From positions 1 to 11,606 of the forward strand of contig JAQUBU010000054.1 in NCBI GenBank assembly GCA_028686565.1: 11,606 nt of DNA, written 5' to 3'. Every line of letters begins with the position of its first letter. The stretch's first letter is position 1. The position numbers were made by a program, and so were the translations under genes. The notes below the pieces were generated by a model. It was not told where the DNA came from, did no database searches, and worked only from the letters and a program-made list of their open reading frames with translations. Positions 6,956 through 11,606 of the stretch are shown here, piece after piece. This DNA comes from Syntrophomonadaceae bacterium. Lineage in GTDB: Bacteria > Bacillota > Syntrophomonadia > Syntrophomonadales > Syntrophomonadaceae.

Positions 6956-8830
6956 TTATACTGCCTCAAGATCGGCACCAGTAAACTGGCTGTTATAAAG
7001 ATCGGCATAGAAACCGCCCTTAGCCATAAGTTCTTTATGGCTGCCTTTTTCTATAACCTTGCCGTCATTCATAACCAGTATCAGACCAGCATCGCGAATA
7101 GTGGATAAACGGTGGGCAATTACGAAACTGGTTCGGCCTTCCATTAATGCCGCCATAGCTTTTTGAATGTAAACCTCGGTACGGGTATCGACACTGCTGG
7201 TTGCTTCATCAAGTATGAGAATAGCAGGATCGGCCAATATCGCTCTGGCTATAGTCAGAAGCTGTTTCTGCCCCTGCGAAAGATTGGAAGCTTCTTCGTT
7301 GAGTATGGTATTGTAGCCATCGGGGAGAGTGCGAATAAAGTGATCCGCATGAGCAGCCCCGGCTGCCTGAATAATTTCTTCTTCACTGGCTTCTTCACGG
7401 CCATAAGCAATGTTTTCGCGAATAGTGCCGTTAAACAGCCAGGTATCTTGAAGTACCATGCCAAAAATACTGCGCAGATTACCCCGCTTAATTTCTTTTA
7501 TATCCACGCCGTCAATACTTATTTTGCCTCCATCCAGTTCATAGAAACGCATTAAGAGATTTACCAGGGTGGTTTTACCGGCTCCGGTCGGGCCAACTAT
7601 AGCAATAGTCTGGCCGGGCTTGATATCTATATTCATGTTTTCGATTAGCGGGAAGTCCTCTTTATAGCTGAATTTTACATTTTCTAATTTAACATGACCC
7701 TTGGGAAATTCAATAAATTTAGCATTATTGCTCTCCGGAACTTCTTCAAGCTCGTCTAAAATCTCGAAAACCCGTTCGGCGGAAGCTATGGTGGACTGAA
7801 TTACATTGGCGATATTGGCAACCTGTACGATGGGGTGAGTAAACTGCCGGGAGTATTGGATGAAGGCCTGTACATCGCCGATGGTGATACTTCGGCTGCT
7901 TACCATAATACCCCCGACCACACAAATCAGCACATAGCCTATATTGCCGATAAAAGTCATGAGGGGCATAATAATACCGGAAATGAATTGGGCTTTCCAG
8001 CCAGCCTGGTAGAGCTTTTGGTTAATTGTTTTAAACTCTTCTATGGATTCTTGCTCATGGCCAAAAGCCTTCACTACTTGATGCCCGGTAAACATTTCTT
8101 CGACATGACCGTTAAGTTCACCCAGAGATTTCTGCTGTGCGGCGAAATATGTTTGCGAACGGGAAGCTATACGACTGGTCACCAGAGCATAAAGGGGCAG
8201 GGTGATCAGGGTAATAAGAGTCAGCATCGGACTTATGGTCAACATCATAACGATGATTCCCAGCAAAGTAACTACAGAAGTAATAAGCTGGGTTAAACTC
8301 TGCTGCAAGGTGGCAGCTATATTATCAATATCATTAGTAACTCTGCTGAGGATTTCACCGTGGCTGTGGGAATCAAAAAATTTAAGCGGCAGGGAACTCA
8401 GTTTGCGGCTTATAGCCTGACGCAGGTCATATACAGTCTTTTGCGCCACTCCCGCCATTATATATTGCTGGATATAAGCGAAAAGGGCACTGGCCACGTA
8501 AAGTCCGATCAAAACAAAAACTATATGCTGAATATAGGCGAAGTCAATATGAGCACCCGGGACATGTTTTAATTTCAGCATAAGGCCTTCGAAAAGCTTG
8601 GTAGTAGCCTGCCCCATAATTTTAGGACTGAGGATACTGAAAATGGTGCTTAAAACAGCGAAAATAAAAACCAGAACAAGCTGCAAACTCCTCGGTTTTA
8701 AATAACCCAGCAATCTCTTGAAAGTGCCTTTAAAATTCTTTGGCTTTTCCACAGGTCTGCCCATTCCGCCCATAGGCCCCATGCTGTGATTGCCTGCCGG
8801 TCGTTTTTTCATACGCTCGCCTTTCATCAT
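6956..8830 (-). CDS. ABC exporter half-transporter with consensus nucleotide-binding motifs (YfiC/LmrD-like)
   Basis: The 624-residue protein is one half of a heterodimeric multidrug-type ABC exporter. A Met/Gly-rich N-terminus (1-30) is followed by six membrane helices (about 45-345) and the ATPase domain (about 378-610). Motifs are Walker A GPTGAGKTT (413-421), Q-loop Q461, signature LSQGQ (517-521), Walker B ILILDE with catalytic E542, and switch H573. All ATPase residues on this chain are intact, and the LSQGQ variant is common in this branch. The first ATG (8830) overlaps the stop of the upstream ABC gene (ATGA) and has GAGGAGG about 7 nt before it, so the two are translationally coupled. 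It pumps hydrophobic compounds out of the cell in characterised relatives; the substrate here is unknown. It is the last gene of the marR-ABC-ABC operon. Confidence 0.95.
   Translation of the reverse strand: MMKGERMKKRPAGNHSMGPMGGMGRPVEKPKNFKGTFKRLLGYLKPRSLQLVLVFIFAVLSTIFSILSPKIMGQATTKLFEGLMLKLKHVPGAHIDFAYIQHIVFVLIGLYVASALFAYIQQYIMAGVAQKTVYDLRQAISRKLSSLPLKFFDSHSHGEILSRVTNDIDNIAATLQQSLTQLITSVVTLLGIIVMMLTISPMLTLITLITLPLYALVTSRIASRSQTYFAAQQKSLGELNGHVEEMFTGHQVVKAFGHEQESIEEFKTINQKLYQAGWKAQFISGIIMPLMTFIGNIGYVLICVVGGIMVSSRSITIGDVQAFIQYSRQFTHPIVQVANIANVIQSTIASAERVFEILDELEEVPESNNAKFIEFPKGHVKLENVKFSYKEDFPLIENMNIDIKPGQTIAIVGPTGAGKTTLVNLLMRFYELDGGKISIDGVDIKEIKRGNLRSIFGMVLQDTWLFNGTIRENIAYGREEASEEEIIQAAGAAHADHFIRTLPDGYNTILNEEASNLSQGQKQLLTIARAILADPAILILDEATSSVDTRTEVYIQKAMAALMEGRTSFVIAHRLSTIRDAGLILVMNDGKVIEKGSHKELMAKGGFYADLYNSQFTGADLEAV
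7022..7050 (+). terminator. Possible plus-strand terminator inside the exporter gene's 3' end
   Basis: AGCCATAA (7022-7029) and TTATGGCT (7035-7042) pair around a 5-nt loop, followed after GCC by TTTTT (7046-7050). It could stop transcripts of the DUF2087/GIY-YIG operon, which has no hairpin in its 15-bp gap to the convergent gene. The stem is only moderately GC-rich and also encodes conserved exporter residues, so chance is a real alternative. Confidence 0.3.
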
Positions 8831-10554
8831 GCCAGTTCCTCCTCAGATAGCTGGGAGTATACTATCTCCCGGTAGACAGCACAGCTTTCCAGGAGTTCTT
8901 TGTGCTTACCCCGGCCGACCATTTTTCCATCATCCAAAACGATGATTTGGTCTGCATCCATCACTGTGGTAACACGCTGGGCAATGATAAAAACAGTCGA
9001 ACTGCTGATTACTTTTTTAAGGGCGGTCCGTAAACGGGCATCAGTTTTAAAGTCCAGGGCGGAAAAACTGTCATCAAAAATGTATATTTGAGCTCTTCTG
9101 ATCAAAGCACGGGCTATGGAAATTCGTTGTTTCTGGCCCCCGGAAAGGGTGGTTCCTCCCTGGGCGACGGCAGAATCGAAACCGCCCTGCATTGCGGCAA
9201 CAAACTCACTGGCTTGGGCAATCGCAGCAGCAGCATGAATCTCCTCCTGGGTGGCGCCAGGTTTGCCGTAACTGATATTTTCGCTGACACTGCCGGCAAA
9301 AAGCAGAGTTTTCTGAGGAACCAGGCCAATTTTTGATCGAAGGTCGGCTTGCGTATAGTCTCTTACATCGATACCGTCAATTAGTATACTGCCCTCATTA
9401 ACATCATAAAAGCGGGGTATTAGATTTATCAGAGTTGATTTGCCGGAGCCGGTACCGCCGATGATAGCATTCACTTCACCGGGTCGTGCGGTGAAGGAAA
9501 TATGGCTGACAGCAGGTTGCTCTGCACCGGGATAGCTAAAGCTGGCATCCTTAAATTCCACCAATCCCCTGGGCTCATCAGCCTGCTGGGCTGGCAGGGG
9601 GTCAATAATCTCAGGAAATGTATCCAAAACCTCATTGATTCTGACTGCAGATGCGGCTGCACGGGGAATCATGACAAACATTAAAGAAACCATAAGTAGG
9701 GAAAACATTATCTGCATGGCATACTGAATAAAAGCCATCAGAGAACCGACCTGCATACCGCCGCTATCAATGCGAATACCGCCGAACCATATTATGGCTA
9801 CGGTGGTAAGGTTCATTATAAGCAGCATAATGGGCATTAAAGCCGCCATTATTATATTTACTTTGATGGCATTGCTGGTTAGATCGGCGTTGGCTTCTTC
9901 AAATCGCCTCTTCTCATAGTCGCTGCGGTCAAAAGCCCTGATTACGCGTATGCCGGTAAGATTTTCCCGTAAAACCAGGTTTAGTTTGTCCAGCTTAACC
10001 TGCATCAGCTTGAAGAGCGGTATGCCCTTTTTAGCAATTATGCCGATGGCCGCAGCAAGTATCGGCATTACTACCAGCAGAATTATAGTCAGGGGTCTGT
10101 CCTCTGATAAGGCCATAATTATGCCGCCTATACACATTAACGGAGCCATCAGCATCATACGCAATATCATAACGGTTACCATCTGTACCTGGGTGATATC
10201 ATTGGTGGTCCGGGTAATCAGGGTAGCTGTACCTAGCTTGTCAAATTCATGCAGAGAAAAACTTTCAATCTGGCTAAATACTTTTTCCCGCAAATTGCTT
10301 CCAAACCCAACAGCTACTTTAGCAGACAAAAAGCTGGCTATGACCGAACACACAGTTCCTGCCAGGGCAATCAGCAGCATAAATAAGCCAATCTGAATAA
10401 TATAATCGGTATCCCCGTTAACTATGCCGATATCGACAAGGTCTGACATCAGGGTTGGCAGATATAATTCAGACAGGGTTTGCAGAAAAACCAGCATCAA
10501 TACTGCCATAACAGACATGGTGAATGGTTTTAATAATTTATAAAGCTTAATCAT
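8827..10554 (-). CDS. ABC exporter half-transporter with degenerate nucleotide site (YfiB/LmrC-like)
   Basis: The 575-residue protein is the partner half of the heterodimeric exporter: six membrane helices (about 12-305) and an ATPase domain (about 330-565). Walker A is GGTGSGKST (366-374), Q-loop Q414 and signature LSGGQ (470-474). Walker B reads IYIFDD (490-495), so the catalytic Glu is replaced by D495, and the switch His is replaced by Q526 in FIIAQR. This pattern is known in BmrC-, LmrC- and TM287-like subunits, where one composite site is non-hydrolytic; it is therefore expected rather than a sign of decay. The ATG at 10554 lies within the end of marR (8-nt overlap) with GGAG 6-7 nt upstream. 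The downstream ABC gene overlaps by 4 nt, so equal expression of the two chains is likely. Confidence 0.95.
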   Translation of the reverse strand: MIKLYKLLKPFTMSVMAVLMLVFLQTLSELYLPTLMSDLVDIGIVNGDTDYIIQIGLFMLLIALAGTVCSVIASFLSAKVAVGFGSNLREKVFSQIESFSLHEFDKLGTATLITRTTNDITQVQMVTVMILRMMLMAPLMCIGGIIMALSEDRPLTIILLVVMPILAAAIGIIAKKGIPLFKLMQVKLDKLNLVLRENLTGIRVIRAFDRSDYEKRRFEEANADLTSNAIKVNIIMAALMPIMLLIMNLTTVAIIWFGGIRIDSGGMQVGSLMAFIQYAMQIMFSLLMVSLMFVMIPRAAASAVRINEVLDTFPEIIDPLPAQQADEPRGLVEFKDASFSYPGAEQPAVSHISFTARPGEVNAIIGGTGSGKSTLINLIPRFYDVNEGSILIDGIDVRDYTQADLRSKIGLVPQKTLLFAGSVSENISYGKPGATQEEIHAAAAIAQASEFVAAMQGGFDSAVAQGGTTLSGGQKQRISIARALIRRAQIYIFDDSFSALDFKTDARLRTALKKVISSSTVFIIAQRVTTVMDADQIIVLDDGKMVGRGKHKELLESCAVYREIVYSQLSEEELA

Positions 10555-10996
10555 GGGGGCACTCCTTAATCTCAGATTGCTCCAGGGCAGTTAGTATATC
10601 TTGCAGAGCCTCAATAATTTGGGCTGCCCGGCTATCCGCTATGGAATCCAGTAACTGGGCTAACTGATGCCGTACATGTCTCCCAACCAGCCCCACATTT
10701 TTGGTGCCGGTTGGTGACAAGAATAAACGAAGAACACGGTGATCACCAGCATCTGTACGTTTCTCCACCCATCCCCGGTCATGAAGGTCCTTAATGATAT
10801 TCGATATATGTGATTTGGCAATGTTGGTTCTGCGCGCCAGCTCACTTATGCTTATACCCGGTTCCATATTAATTTGTTTGACCAGAATCATGGCGCTAAT
10901 TGAAAAATCATGTTGGGAAATAACTTCCTTGCCCTTCTCGCTAAACTTCCTATTAACCTGATGAAGCAAGTCGATAAGCAATTCATGGTTTGTCAT
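10547..10996 (-). CDS. MarR-family transcriptional regulator, probable repressor of the exporter operon
   Basis: The 149-residue protein has the MarR winged helix: ISISELARRTNIAKSHISNIIKDL (48-71) carries the recognition helix, and the wing follows as VEKRTDAGDHRVLRL (77-91). Flanking helices form the dimer region. MarR proteins bind palindromic DNA as dimers and release it on binding phenolic or other small ligands; those next to ABC exporters usually repress them. The ATG at 10996 is chosen because AGGGAT lies 10 nt upstream and the protein then begins at the usual family position; an upstream TTG at 11032 adds 12 residues but has no ribosome site. The 3' end overlaps the first ABC gene by 8 nt, making one operon. 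A promoter and dyad at 11070-11114 fit autoregulation. Confidence 0.92.
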   Translation of the reverse strand: MTNHELLIDLLHQVNRKFSEKGKEVISQHDFSISAMILVKQINMEPGISISELARRTNIAKSHISNIIKDLHDRGWVEKRTDAGDHRVLRLFLSPTGTKNVGLVGRHVRHQLAQLLDSIADSRAAQIIEALQDILTALEQSEIKECPHD

Positions 10997-11069
10997 ATAT
11001 AAACACATCCCTAAAGAAGTTATCTGCCTCAAACAGCCGGTATTCTCAAGAGCAGATACTATGTGTATT

Positions 11070-11083
11070 GTTCTCTACAGAAC
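11070..11083. promoter_or_regulatory. GTTCT-CTAC-AGAAC dyad, candidate MarR operator
   Basis: Perfect 5-bp arms around a 4-nt centre lie at the expected transcription start of marR, immediately downstream of its -10. This is a typical position for MarR autorepression. The dyad is short, and assignment to this regulator is inference. Confidence 0.4.
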
Positions 11084-11085
11084 GA

Positions 11086-11114
11086 ATTATAGTCCATACA
11101 TTTTTAATATGCAA
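11086..11114 (-). promoter_or_regulatory. Promoter of the marR-ABC-ABC operon
   Basis: On the minus strand TTGCAT (11114-11109), a 17-nt spacer and a perfect TATAAT (11091-11086) form a sigma-A-like promoter. It would give a 5' leader of about 80 nt before the MarR ATG at 10996. Confidence 0.6.
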
Positions 11115-11135
11115 ATGGAAGATGAAGGCAAGAAT

Positions 11136-11238
11136 AACGAGGTGAAAACATGTCCCCCGTTTCAATAAGCGGCCGGGTTCCAACCCCTTGCCTCGTTGCA
11201 GCATATGTTGATACTCCGCAGTTCTTCCGATGCTTATA
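11136..11238. repeat. Dispersed intergenic repeat, copy B
   Basis: The same arms as copy A occur: AACGAGG at 11136-11142 and CCTCGTT at 11191-11197, but separated by 48 nt instead of 5. The right arm continues as GCAGCATATGTTG, and weaker similarity to copy A runs to about 11238. It lies upstream of the marR promoter and in the leader region of the NRAMP gene. Confidence 0.65.
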
Positions 11239-11380
11239 AGCTCAAGATGTAAGCAAAGAAGATTCATCCTGGCACCACTAAAGACTATTTTTCATATCGT
11301 AGATGGAGAAAATAATTAGCGATGTTTGAGACAGGGGAATTATGGAATACATAGCAGAAATCATGTAAGGATGGAATTGA

Positions 11381-11606
11381 ATGGCAGGCAATATTAACAA
11401 TGAAGCAACTATAAGCAGGGTACAGGAAATCGGGTTTGAGCGGTTACAGTGCAGGGGAAAGTCATCTTTATTAAAAAGAGTTCGCGTTTTGCTGGGATAC
11501 CTCGGGCCAGCCTTTATAGTAAGTGTGGCTTATGTTGATCCCGGCAATTTTGGCACCAACATTATCGGGGGTTCAAAGTTTAATTACAATCTGATTTGGG
11601 TAATTC
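11381..11606 (+). CDS. NRAMP-family divalent metal transporter (3' end outside window)
   Basis: Seventy-five residues are present. After a hydrophilic N-terminus of about 35 residues the first membrane helix begins, with LGYLGPAFIVSVAYVDPGNF (38-57) then GTNIIGGSKFNYNLIWVI. DPGN is the unwound metal-binding motif of NRAMP helix 1, in which Asp and Asn coordinate Mn2+ or Fe2+ during proton-coupled uptake. The ATG at 11381 has AAGGATGG at 11367-11374, 6 nt upstream, supporting the start. The protein is cut by the window edge, so the rest of the transporter and any downstream genes are unseen. It is divergent from marR and probably unrelated in function. Confidence is high for the family and moderate for the metal. 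Confidence 0.9.
   Translation, partial: MAGNINNEATISRVQEIGFERLQCRGKSSLLKRVRVLLGYLGPAFIVSVAYVDPGNFGTNIIGGSKFNYNLIWVI

Larger units (their letters stand above)
10997..11380. other. Divergent intergenic region between marR and the NRAMP gene
   Basis: This 384-bp region holds the marR leader and promoter, the candidate operator, repeat copy B and a GGGTT-CC-AACCC hairpin (11175-11186). Towards the right-hand gene only a weak promoter is visible (TTGAGA, 16 nt, TACATA around 11320-11352). No recognisable metal-responsive (MntR or Fur) box was found by eye, and no gene is supported here. Confidence 0.5.

Noticed and set aside
7835..8296. 153-codon plus-strand frame
   Set aside because: It is antisense to the well-supported exporter gene, lacks family features, and reflects codon bias of the real gene.
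9950..10396. 148-codon plus-strand frame
   Set aside because: It is antisense to the membrane domain of the first exporter gene and has no supporting ribosome site or recognisable domain.
8827..10554. First ABC gene as an inactivated pseudogene because of its altered Walker B and switch residues
   Set aside because: The same substitutions are normal in one subunit of heterodimeric exporters, and the frame is intact and translationally coupled.
10997..11032. TTG at 11032 as the MarR start
   Set aside because: There is no ribosome site before it, and the extra 12 residues fall outside the usual MarR N-terminus.
11046..11267. 73-codon minus-strand frame
   Set aside because: It runs across repeat copy B and the marR promoter and resembles no known protein.

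Overview
The window (about 45% GC by eye) looks like chromosomal DNA of a Bacillota anaerobe, most likely a Clostridia-class organism. The grounds are strong AGGAGG-type ribosome binding sites, sigma-A-like promoters, and the family mix: a clostridial-type HD-GYP protein, a DUF2087/GIY-YIG pair, a DUF1648 membrane protein, a YfiB/YfiC-like drug exporter and a family III CoA transferase. The genus cannot be fixed from the sequence alone.

Layout. (1) 2-2146 (+): the 3' part of a large Lys/Glu-rich protein that enters from the left edge. I do not recognise a named family. Its VIQR-type linker, compact central domain and basic, internally duplicated tail resemble effectors of extracellular contractile injection systems (eCIS) or polymorphic toxins. 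(2) 2382-5680 (-): an HD-GYP cyclic-di-GMP phosphodiesterase-like protein, a CaiB/BaiF family III CoA transferase/racemase-like protein that lacks the usual catalytic Asp, an intergenic repeat, and a DUF1648 membrane protein. (3) 5821-6940 (+): a two-gene unit of a zinc-finger/HTH/DUF2087 regulator and a small GIY-YIG-like protein, divergent from DUF1648 across a promoter region with a dyad. (4) 6956-10996 (-): a marR-ABC-ABC operon in which both gene junctions overlap. The two ABC half-transporters form a heterodimeric exporter with one degenerate nucleotide site, and the MarR protein is the probable local repressor. (5) 10997-11380: a divergent intergenic region with a good marR promoter, a candidate operator and a second copy of the intergenic repeat. 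(6) 11381 to the right edge (+): the start of an NRAMP-type Mn2+/Fe2+ transporter.

How the parts connect. The clearest functional unit is the self-regulated multidrug-exporter operon. The DUF2087/GIY-YIG pair is a recurrent but poorly understood combination. The most promising leads for something undescribed are the large left-hand protein (possible injected effector), the dispersed repeat sharing AACGAGG...CCTCGTTGCAGCAnATGTTG at two intergenic sites, and the CoA-transferase-fold protein without its catalytic acid. No RNA genes, insertion sequences or CRISPR arrays were seen.
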